A model generated the notes under the pieces. The model worked only from the letters and a program-made list of their open reading frames with translations. It searched no databases and was not told where the DNA came from. DNA of 64,000 bases from Muricea muricata (taxonomy: Eukaryota; Cnidaria; Anthozoa; Malacalcyonacea; Plexauridae). The first letter of the stretch is position 1. Each line of letters opens with the position of its first letter. Shown piece after piece: positions 51,201 through 62,515 of the stretch. A program made the translations under genes and the position numbers. The stretch lies in contig OY979718.1 of NCBI GenBank assembly GCA_963855995.1, positions 30,103,282-30,167,281 on the forward strand, given 5' to 3'.

Positions 51201-53760
51201 CATATTTTTACGCTCAAATCGCTTCTAGAACGGTTAAAACGAGATTTTGTTGGTTCTAAGATCGTTTCTGTTCTGTTTACAAGCAAGTTATAGGTTTCTG
51301 ATTTCAACATGTCATTTCGCTCATCCCGATGGTTTGAGCGCCGAAAACCTGATTTCCGACTTGCTAAGTTCTGCAATTTACATTTAGAATGTCTCTTTTA
51401 GGTCCCTGATTGCAGTACATCTTTGCGCTCAACTCGTTCACTTTAGCACTGAAAACATCATTTTATGCTTTAAAACGTCACCCTGATCGATTTAAACGGC
51501 AACTTTTAGTTGGTGATTTGAGCATATTTTTACGCTCAAATCGTTCTAGAATGGGTAAAACGCAATTTTGATGGTTCTAAGATCGTTTCTGTTCAGTTTA
51601 CAAGAGAGTTATAGGTTTCTCATGTCAACGGGTTACTTCGCTCATCTCGATAGTTTGAGCGCCGAAAACATGATTCCCGATTTGCTAAGTTCTGCAATTT
51701 CCATTTATTAGGTCTTTTTTAGGTCCGTGAATGCAGTACATCATTGCGCTCAACTCGTTCACTTTAGCACTGAAAACATCATTTTAAGCTTTAAAACGTC
51801 ACCCTGATTGATTTAAAACGGCAACTTTTAGTTGGTGATTTGAGCATATTTTTACGCTCAAATCGCTTCTAGGACGCTTAAAACGCGATTTTGATTTTTC
51901 TAAGATCGTGTCTTCTCAGTTCACAAGTAAGCTCTACGTTTCTCATGTCAAGGTGTTATTTTGCTAATCTCGATGGTTTGAGAGCCGAAAATATGATTCC
52001 CGACATGCTCAGTTCTGCAATTTCAATTTAGAAGGTCTCTTTTAGGTCCGTGAATGCAGTACATCATTGCGCTCAACTCGTTCACTTTAGCACTGAAAAC
52101 ATCATTTTAAGCTCAAAAACGTCACCCTGATCGATTTAAAACGGCGATTTTAAGTTGGTGATTTGAGCATGTTTTTACGCTCAAATCGTTCTAGAACGGG
52201 TAAAACGCAATTTTGATGGTTCTAAGATCGTTTCTGTTAAGTTTACTAGAGAGTTTTCGGTTTCTCATGTCAACGGGTTACTTCGCTCATCTCGATAGTT
52301 TGAGCGCCGAAAACCTGATTCCCGACTTGCAAAGTTCTGCAATTTCCATTTATTAGGTCTCTTTTAGGTCCGTGATTGCAGTACATTATTGCGCTCAACT
52401 CGTTCACTTTAGCACTGAAAACATCATTTTAAGCTCTAAAACGTCACCCTGATCGATTTAAAACAGCAACTTTTCGTTGGTGATTTCAGAATGTTTTTAC
52501 GTTCAAATCGCTTCTAGAGCGATTAAAACGCGATTTTTATAGTTCTAAGATCGTTTCTGTTCAGTGTACAAGCAAGTTATAGGTTTCTCATTTCAACATG
52601 TCATTTCGCTTATCCCGATGGTTTGAGCGCCGAAAACCTGATTCCCGACTTGCTAAGTTCTGCAATTTCGATTTAGAAGGTCTCTTTTAGGTCCGTTATT
52701 GCAGTACATCATTGCACTCAACTCGTTCACTTTAGCACTGAAAACATCATTTTAAGCTCTAAAACGTCGCCCATATCGACATAAAACGGCGATTTTTAGT
52801 TGGTGATTTGAGCATATTTTTACGCTCAAATCGCTTCTAGAACGGTTAAAACGAGATTTTGTTGGTTCTAAGATCGTTTCTGTTCTGTTTACAAGCAAGT
52901 TATAGGTTTCTGATTTCAACATGTCATTTCGCTCATCCCGATGGTTTGAGCGCCGAAAACCTGATTTCCGACTTGCTAAGTTCTGCAATTTACATTTAGA
53001 ATGTCTCTTTTAGGTCCCTGATTGCAGTACATCTTTGCGCTCAACTCGTTCACTTTAGCACTGAAAACATCATTTTATGCTTTAAAACGTCACCCTGATC
53101 GATTTTAAACGGCAACTTTTAGTTGGTGATTTGAGCATATTTTTACGCTCAAATCGTTCTAGAATGGGTAAAACGCAATTTTGATGGTTCTAAGATCGTT
53201 TCTGTTCAGTTTACAAGAGAGTTATAGGTTTCTCATGTCAACGGGTTACTTCGCTCATCTCGATAGTTTGAGCGCCGAAAACATGATTCCCGATTTGCTA
53301 AGTTCTGCAATTTCCATTTATTAGGTCTTTTTTAGGTCCGTGAATGCAGTACATCATTGCGCTCAACTCGTTCACTTTAGCACTGAAAACATCATTTTAA
53401 GCTTTAAAACGTCACCCTGATTGATTTAAAACGGCAACTTTTAGTTGGTGATTTGAGCATATTTTTACGCTCAAATCGCTTCTAGAACGCTTAAAACGCG
53501 ATTTTGATTTTTCTAAGATCGTGTCTTCTCAGTTCACAAGTAAGCTCTACGTTTCTCATGTCAAGGTGTTATTTTGCTAATCTCGATGGTTTGAGAGCCG
53601 AAAATATGATTCCCGACATGCTCAGTTCTGCAATTTCAATTTAGAAGGTCTCTTTTAGGTCCGTGAATGCAGTACATCATTGCGCTCAACTCGTTCACTT
53701 TAGCACTGAAAACATCATTTTAAGCTCAAAAACGTCACCCTGATCGATTTAAAACGGCGA
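48260..53760 (-). repeat. 1,612-bp (5-monomer) higher-order repeat, about three units
   Basis: ACTTGCAAAGTTCTGC recurs near 49102, 50714 and 52326, and TTTCAGAATG near 49262, 50874 and 52486, each 1,612 bp apart. Units 2 (about 50600-52211) and 3 (52212-53760) agree over their length. Unit 1 agrees only from about 48830 to 49970 at that offset. CGATTTGCTAAG near 51680 and 53290 belongs to units 2 and 3. Confidence 0.88.
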
Positions 53761-56710
53761 TTTTAAGTTAGTGATTAGAGTATGTTTTCACGCTAAAATG
53801 GTTCTAGAACGGGTAAAACGCAATTTTGCTGGTTCTAAGATCGTTTCTTTTCAGCTTACAAGAGAGTTATAGGTTTCTCATGTCAACGGGTTACTTCGCT
53901 CATCTCGATAGTTTGAGCGCCGAAAACCTGATTCCCGACCTGCTAAGTTCTGCAATTTCCATTTATTAGGTCTCTTTTAGGTCCTTGATTGCAGTACATT
54001 ATTGCGCTCAACTCGTTCACTTTAGCACTGAAAACATCATTTTAAGCTCTAAAACGTCACCCTGATCGATTTAAAACAGCAACTTTTCGTTGGTGATTTC
54101 AGCATGTTTTTACGTTCAAATCGCTTCTAGAGCACTTAAAACGCGATTTTTATAGTTCTAAGATCGTTTCTGTTCAGTGTACAAGCAAGTTAAAAGTTTC
54201 TCATTTCAACATGTCATTTCGCTTATCCCGATGGTTTGAGCGCCGAAAACGTGATTCCCGACTTGCTAAGTTCTGCAATTTCCATTTAGAAGGTCTCTTT
54301 TAGGTCCGTCATTGTAGTACATTATTGCGGTCAACTCGTTCACTTTAGCACTGAAAACATCATTTTAAGCTCTAAAACGTCACACTGAGCGATTTAAAAC
54401 AGCAATTTTTAGTTGGTGATTTGAGCATGTTTTCACGCTCAAATCGTTCTAGAATGGGTAAAACGCAATTTTGATGGTTCTAAGATCGTTTCTGTTAAGT
54501 TTACTAGAGAGTTTTCGGTTTCTCATGTCAACGGGTTACTTCGCTCATCTCGATAGTTTGAGCGCCGAAAACCTGATTCCCGACTTGCTAAGTTCTGCAA
54601 TTTCCATTTAGAAGGTCTCTTTTAGGTCCGTTATTGCAGTACATCATTGCACTCAACTCGTTCACTTTAGCACTGAAAACATCATTTTTACGCTCAAATC
54701 GCTTCTAGAACGCTTAAAACGCGATTTTGTTGGTTCTAAGATCGTTTCTGTTCTGTTTACAAGCAAGTTAGAGGTTTCTGATTTCAACATGTCATTTCGC
54801 TCATCCCGATGGTTTGAGCGCCGAAAACCTGATTCCCGACTCGCTAAGTTCTGCAATTTACATTTAGAATGTCTCTTTTAGGTCCCTGATTGCAGTACAT
54901 CATTGCGCTCAACTCGTCCACTTTAGCACTGAAAACATCATTTTATGCTTTAAAACGTCACCCTGATCGATTTTAAACGGCAACTTTTAGTTGGTGATTT
55001 GAGCATGTTTTTATGTTCAAATCGCTTCTAGAATGCTTAAAACGCAATTTTTATGGTTCTAAGATCGTTGCTGTTCAGTTTACTAGAAAGTTATAGGTTT
55101 CTCATGTCAACGGGTTACTTCGCTCATCTCGATAGTTTGAGCGCCGAAAACATGATTCCCGACTTGCTAAGTTCTGCAATTTCCATTTATTGGGTCTCTT
55201 TTAGGTCCGTCATTGCAGTACATTATTGCGCTCAACTCGTTCACTTTAGCACTGAAAACATCATTTTAAGCTCTAAAACGTCACCCTGATCGTTTTAAAA
55301 CAGCAATTTTTAGTTGGTGATGTGAGCATGTTTTCACGGTCAAATCGTTCTAGAACGGGTAAAACGCAATTTTGATGGTTTTAAGATCGTTTCTGTTAAG
55401 TTTACTAGAGAGTTATAGGTTTCTTATGTCAACGGGTTACTTCGCTCATCTCGATAGTTTGAGCGCCGAAAACATGATTCCCGACTTGCTAAGTTCTGCA
55501 ATTTCGATTTATTGGGTCTCTTTTAGGTCCGTAATTGCAGTACATTATTGCGCTCAACTCGTTCACTTTAGCACTGAAAACATCATTTTAAGCTCTAAAA
55601 CGTCACCCTGATGGATTTAAAACGGCGATTTTAAGTTGGTGATTTGAGCATGTTTTTACGCTCAAATCGCTTCTAGAACAGGTAAAACGCAATTTTGCTG
55701 GTTCTAACATCGTTTCTTTTCAGTTTACAAGAGAGTTATAGGTTTCTCATGTCAACGGGTTACTTCGCTCATCTCGATAGTTTGAGCGCCGAAAACCTGA
55801 TTCCCGACTTCCAAAGTTTTGCAATTTCCATCTATTAGGTCTCACTTAGGTCCGTGATTGCAGTATATTATTGCGGTCAACTCGTTCACTTTAGCACTGA
55901 AAACATCATTTTAAGCTCTAAAACGTCACTCTGATCGATTTAAAACAGCAATTTTTCGTTGGCGATTTGAGCATGTTTTTACGTTCAAATCGCTTCTAGA
56001 ACGCTTGAAACGCGATTTTGATGGTTCTAAGATCGTTTCTTTTCTGCTTACTAGAAAGTTATAGGTTTCTCATTTCAACATGTCATTTCGCTCATACCGA
56101 TGGTTTGAGCGTCGAAAACCTGATTCCGGCCTTGCTAAGTTCTGCAATTTCCATTTAGAAGGTCTCTTTTAGGTCCGTGATTGCAGTACATCATTTCGCT
56201 CAACTCGTTCACTTTAGCACTGAAAACATCATTTTAAACTCAAAAACGTCACCCTGATCGATTTAAAAACGGCGATTTTAAGTGTGTGATTTGAGCATGT
56301 TTTCACGCTCAAATCGTTCTAGAACGGGTAAAACGCAATTTTGATGCTTCTAAGATCGTTTCTGTTCAGTTTACTGGAGAGTTATAGCTTTCTCATGTCA
56401 ACGGGTTACTTCGCTCATCTCGATAGTTTGAGCGCCGAAAACATGATTCCCGACTTGCTAAGTTCTGCAATTTCCATTTAGAAGGTCTCTTTTAGGTCCG
56501 TGAATGCAGTACATCATTGCGCTCAACTCGTTCACTTTAGCACAGAAAACATCATTTTAAGCTTGAAAACGTCACCCTGATTGATTTAAAACGGCAACTT
56601 TTAGTTGGGGATTTGAGCATATTTTTACGTTCAAATCGCTTCTAGAACGCTTAAAGGTGATTTTGATGGTTCTAAGATCGTTTCTTTTCTGCTTACAAGA
56701 AAGTTATAGG
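53760..56710 (-). repeat. Mixed right-arm monomers with a 66-bp deletion
   Basis: Monomers here are more varied. Landmarks at 54670 and 54926 are 256 bp apart instead of 322. The text jumps from ATCATTTT straight to TTTTACGCTC near 54690, removing about 66 bp of subrepeat C between T runs. A monomer near 55811 (CTTCCAAAG, TCTCACTTAGG) resembles the one near 63231, 7,420 bp or 23 monomers away. Confidence 0.85.
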
Positions 56711-59612
56711 TTTCTCATTTCAGCATGTCATTTCGCTCATCCCGATGGTTTGAGCGTCGAAAACCTGATTCCGGCCTTGCTAAGTTCTGCAATTTCCATT
56801 TAGAAGGTCTCTTTTAGGTCCGTGATTGCAGTACATCATTTCGCTCAACTCGTTCACTTTAGCACTGAAAACATCATTTTAAACTCAAAAACGTCACCCT
56901 GATCGATTTAAAACGGCGATTTTAAGTTGGTGATTTGAGCATGTTTTCACGCTCAAATCGTTCTAGAACGGGTAAAACGCAATTTTGATGGTTCTAAGAT
57001 CGTTTCTGTTCAGTTTACTAGAGAGTTATAGGTTTCTCATGTCAACGGGTTACTTCGCTCATCTCGATAGTTTGAGCGCCGAAAACATGATTCCCGACTT
57101 GCTAAGTTCTGCAATTTCCATTTATTGGGTCTCTTTTAGGTCCGTCATTGCTGTACATTATTGCGCTCAACTCGTTCACTTTAGCACTGAAAACATCATT
57201 TTAAGCTCTAAAACGTCACCCTGATCGATTTAAAACAGCAATTTTTCGTTGGTGATTTGAGCATGTTTTTACGTTCAAATCGCTTCAAGAACGCTTAAAA
57301 CGCGATTTTTATGGTTCTAAGATCGTTTCTGTTCAGTGTACAAGCAAGTTATAGGTTTCTCATTTCAACATGTCATTTCGCTTATCCCGATGGTTTGAGC
57401 GCCGAAAACGTGATTCCCGACTTGCTAAGTTCTCCAATTTCCATTTAGAAGGTCTCTTTTAGGTCCGTGATTGCAGTACATCATTTTGCTCTACTCGTTC
57501 ACTTTAGCACTGAAAACATCATTTTAAGCTTGTAAACGTCACCTTGATCGACATAAATCGGCGATTTTAAGTTGGTGATTTGAGCATGTTTTAACGCTCA
57601 AATCGCTTCTAGAAGACTAAAAACGCAATTTTGATGGTTCTAAGATCGTTTCTTTTCAGTTTACAAGAGAGTTATAGGTTTCTCATGTCAACGGGTTTCT
57701 TCGCTCATCTCGATAGTTTGAGCGCCGAAAACATGATTCCCGACTTGCTAAGTTCTGAAATTTCCATTTATTAGGTCTTTTTTAGGTCCGTGAATGCAGT
57801 ACATCATTGCGCTCAACTCGTTCACTTTAGCACTAAAAACATCATTTTAAGCTTTAAAACGTCACCCTGATTGATTTAAAACGGCAACTTTTAGTTGGTG
57901 ATTTGAGCATAATTTTACGCTCAAATCGCTTCTAGAACGCTTAAAACGCGATTTTGTTGGTTCTAAGATCGTTTCTGTTCTGTTTAGAAGCAAGTTATAG
58001 GTTTCTGATTTCAACATGTCATTTCGCTCATCCCGATGGTTTGAGCGCCGAAAACCTGATTCCCGACTTGCTAAGTTCTTTAATTTACATTTAGAATGTC
58101 TCTTTTAGGTCCCTGATTGCAGTACATCATTGCACTCAACTCGTTCACTTTAGCACTGAAAACATCATTTTATGCTTTAAAACGTCACCCTGATCGATTT
58201 AAAACGGCAACTTTTAGTTGGTGATTTGAGCATGTTTTTACGTTCAAATCGCTTCTAGAATGCTTAAAACGCGATTTTGATGGTTCTAAGATCGTTTCTT
58301 CTCAGTTCACAAGTAAGCTCTACGTTTCTCATGTCAAGGTGTTATTTTGCTAATCTCGATGGTTTGAGAGCCGAAAATATGATTCCCGACATGCTTAGTT
58401 CTGCAATTTGAATTTAGAAGGTCTCTTTTAGGTCCGTGAATGCAGTACATCATTGCGCTCAACTCGTTCACTTTAGCACTGAAAACATCATTTTAAAATC
58501 AAAAACGTCTCCCTGATCGATTTAAAACGGCGATTTTAAGTTGGTGATTTGAGCATGTTTTCACGCTCAAATCGTTCTAGAACGGTAAAACGCAATTTTG
58601 CTGGTTCTAAGATCGTTTCTTTTCAGTTTACAAGAGAGTTATAGGTTTCTCATGTCAAGGGGTTACTTCGCTCATCTCGATAGTTTGGGCGCCAAAAACC
58701 TGATTCCCGACTTGCTAAGTTCTGCAATTTCGATTTATTGGGTCTCTTTTAGGTCCGTCATTGCAGTACATTATTGCGCTCAACTCGTTCACTTTAGCAC
58801 TGAAAACATCATTTTAAGCTCTAAAACGTCACCCTGAGCGATTTAAAACAATAATTTTTAGTTGGTGATTTGAGCATGTTTTCACGCTCAAATCGTTCTA
58901 GAACAGGTAAAACGCAATTTTGATGGTTCTAAGATCGTTTCTGTTAAGTTTACTAGAGAGTTTTCGGTTTCTCATGTCAACGGGTTACTTCGCTCATCTC
59001 GATAGTTTGAGCGCCGAAAACATGATTCCCGACTTGCTCAGTTCTGCAATTTCCATTTATTGTGTCTCTTTTAGGTCCGTGATTGCAGTACATCATTTCG
59101 CTCAACTCGTTCACTTTAGCACTGAAAAAATCATTTTAAGCTCTAAAACGTCACCCTGATCGATTTAAAACAGCAATATTTAGTTGGTGATTTGAGCATG
59201 TTTTTACGTTCAAATCGCTTTTAGAGCGCTTAAAACGCGATTTTGATTGTTCTAAGATCGTTTCTTTTCTGCTTACAAGAAAGTTATAGGTTTCTCATTT
59301 CAACATGTCAATTCGCTCATTCCGATAGTTTGAGCGTCGAAAACCTGATTCCGGCCTTGCTAAGTTCTGCAATTTCCATTTAGAAGGTCTCTTTTAGGTC
59401 CGTGATTGCAGTACATCATTTCGCTCAACTCGTTCACTTTAGCACTGAAAACATCATTTTAAGCTTTAAAACGTCACCTTGATCGACATAAAACGGCGAT
59501 TTTAAGTTGGTGATTTGAGCATGTTTTAACGCTCAAATCGCTTCTAGAAGACTAAAAACGATATTTTGATGGTTCTAAGATCGTTTCTTTTCAGTTTACA
59601 AGAGAGTTATAG
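56710..59612 (-). repeat. 2,903-bp (9-monomer) tandem duplication, copy 1
   Basis: Matches 59613-62515 base for base apart from about eight differences noticed by eye, such as TCTCCAATTT at 57432 against TCTGCAATTT, and CTAAGATC near 57964 against CTAACATC. The order of all nine monomer types is the same in both. Confidence 0.92.
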
Positions 59613-62515
59613 GTTTTTCATTTCAGCATGTCATTTCGCTCATCCCGATGGTTTGAGCGTCGAAAACCTGATTCCGGCCTTGCTAAGTTCTGCAATTTCC
59701 ATTTAGAAGGTCTCTTTTAGGTCCGTGATTGCAGTACATCATTTCGCTCAACTCGTTCACTTTAGCACTGAAAACATCATTTTAAACTCAAAAACGTCAC
59801 CCTGATCGATTTAAAACGGCGATTTTAAGTTGGTGATTTGAGCATGTTTTCACGCTCAAATCGTTCTAGAACGGGTAAAACGCAATTTTGATGGTTCTAA
59901 GATCGTTTCTGTTCAGTTTACTAGAGAGTTATAGGTTTCTCATGTCAACGGGTTACTTCGCTCATCTCGATAGTTTGAGCGCCGAAAACATGATTCCCGA
60001 CTTGCTAAGTTCTGCAATTTCCATTTATTGGGTCTCTTTTAGGTCCGTCATTGCTGTACATTATTGCGCTCAACTCGTTCACTTTAGCACTGAAAACATC
60101 ATTTTAAGCTCTAAAACGTCACCCTGATCGATTTAAAACAGCAATTTTTCGTTGGTGATTTGAGCATGTTTTTACGTTCAAATCGCTTCAAGAACGCTTA
60201 AAACGCGATTTTTATGGTTCTAAGATCGTTTCTGTTCAGTGTACAAGCAAGTTATAGGTTTCTCATTTCAACATGTCATTTCGCTTATCCCGATGGTTTG
60301 AGCGCCGAAAACGTGATTCCCGACTTGCTAAGTTCTGCAATTTCCATTTAGAAGGTCTCTTTTAGGTCCGTGATTGCAGTACATCATTTTGCTCTACTCG
60401 TTCACTTTAGCACTGAAAACATCATTTTAAGCTTGTAAACGTCACCTTGATCGACATAAATCGGCGATTTTAAGTTGGTGATTTGAGCATGTTTTAACGC
60501 TCAAATCGCTTCTAGAAGACTAAAAACGCAATTTTGATGGTTCTAAGATCGTTTCTTTTCAGTTTACAAGAGAGTTATAGGTTTCTCATGTCAACGGGTT
60601 TCTTCGCTCATCTCGATAGTTTGAGCGCCGAAAACATGATTCCCGACTTGCTAAGTTCTGAAATTTCCATTTATTAGGTCTTTTTTAGGTCCGTGAATGC
60701 AGTACATCATTGCGCTCAACTCGTTCACTTTAGCACTAAAAACATCATTTTAAGCTTTAAAACGTCACCCTGATTGATTTAAAACGGCAACTTTTAGTTG
60801 GTGATTTGAGCATAATTTTACGCTCAAATCGCTTCTAGAACGCTTAAAACGCGATTTTGTTGGTTCTAACATCGTTTCTGTTCTGTTTAGAAGCAAGTTA
60901 TAGGTTTCTGATTTCAACATGTCATTTCGCTCATCCCGATGGTTTGAGCGCCGAAAACCTGATTCCCGACTTGCTAAGTTCTTTAATTTACATTTAGAAT
61001 GTCTCTTTTAGGTCCCTGATTGCAGTACATCATTGCACTCAACTCGTTCACTTTAGCACTGAAAACATCATTTTATGCTTGAAAACGTCACCCTGATCGA
61101 TTTAAAACGGCAACTTTTAGTTGGTGATTTGAGCATGTTTTTACGTTCAAATCGCTTCTAGAATGCTTAAAACGCGATTTTGATGGTTCTAAGATCGTTT
61201 CTTCTCAGTTCACAAGTAAGCTCTACGTTTCTCATGTCAAGGTGTTATTTTGCTAATCTCGATGGTTTGAGAGCCGAAAATATGATTCCCGACATGCTTA
61301 GTTCTGCAATTTCAATGTAGAAGGTCTCTTTTAGGTCCGTGAATGCAGTACATCATTGCGCTCAACTCGTTCACTTTAGCACTGAAAACATCATTTTAAA
61401 ATCAAAAACGTCTCCCTGATCGATTTAAAACGGCGATTTTAAGTTGGTGATTTGAGCATGTTTTCACGCTCAAATCGTTCTAGAACGGTAAAACGCAATT
61501 TTGCTGGTTCTAAGATCGTTTCTTTTCAGTTTACAAGAGAGTTATAGGTTTCTCATGTCAAGGGGTTACTTCGCTCATCTCGATAGTTTGGGCGCCAAAA
61601 ACCTGATTCCCGACTTGCTAAGTTCTGCAATTTCGATTTATTGGGTCTCTTTTAGGTCCGTCATTGCAGTACATTATTGCGCTCAACTCGTTCACTTTAG
61701 CACTGAAAACATCATTTTAAGCTCTAAAACGTCACCCTGAGCGATTTAAAACAATAATTTTTAGTTGGTGATTTGAGCATGTTTTCACGCTCAAATCGTT
61801 CTAGAACAGGTAAAACGCAATTTTGATGGTTCTAAGATCGTTTCTGTTAAGTTTACTAGAGAGTTTTCGGTTTCTCATGTCAACGGGTTACTTCGCTCAT
61901 CTCGATAGTTTGAGCGCCGAGAACATGATTCCCGACTTGCTCAGTTCTGCAATTTCCATTTATTGTGTCTCTTTTAGGTCCGTGATTGCAGTACATCATT
62001 TCGCTCAACTCGTTCACTTTAGCACTGAAAAAATCATTTTAAGCTCTAAAACGTCACCCTGATCGATTTAAAACAGCAATATTTAGTTGGTGATTTGAGC
62101 ATGTTTTTACGTTCAAATCGCTTTTAGAGCGCTTAAAACGCGATTTTGATGGTTCTAAGATCGTTTCTTTTCTGCTTACAAGAAAGTTATAGGTTTCTCA
62201 TTTCAACATGTCAATTCGCTCATTCCGATAGTTTGAGCGTCGAAAACCTGATTCCGGCCTTGCTAAGTTCTGCAATTTCCATTTAGAAGGTCTCTTTTAG
62301 GTCCGTGATTGCAGTACATCATTTCGCTCAACTCGTTCACTTTAGCACTGAAAACATCATTTTAAGCTTTAAAACGTCACCTTGATCGACATAAAACGGC
62401 GATTTTAAGTTGGTGATTTGAGCATGTTTTAACGCTCAAATCGCTTCTAGAAGACTAAAAACGATATTTTGATGGTTCTAAGATCGTTTCTTTTCAGTTT
62501 ACAAGAGAGTTATAG
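59613..62515 (-). repeat. 2,903-bp (9-monomer) tandem duplication, copy 2
   Basis: The left boundary lies between about 59584 and 59617, where the sequence changes from AGTTTACAAGAGAGTTAT to the TTTCAGCATG type inside one subrepeat. The same flank at 62487-62507 then returns to the TGTCAACGGG type. The junction therefore lies within homologous sequence. Confidence 0.92.
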
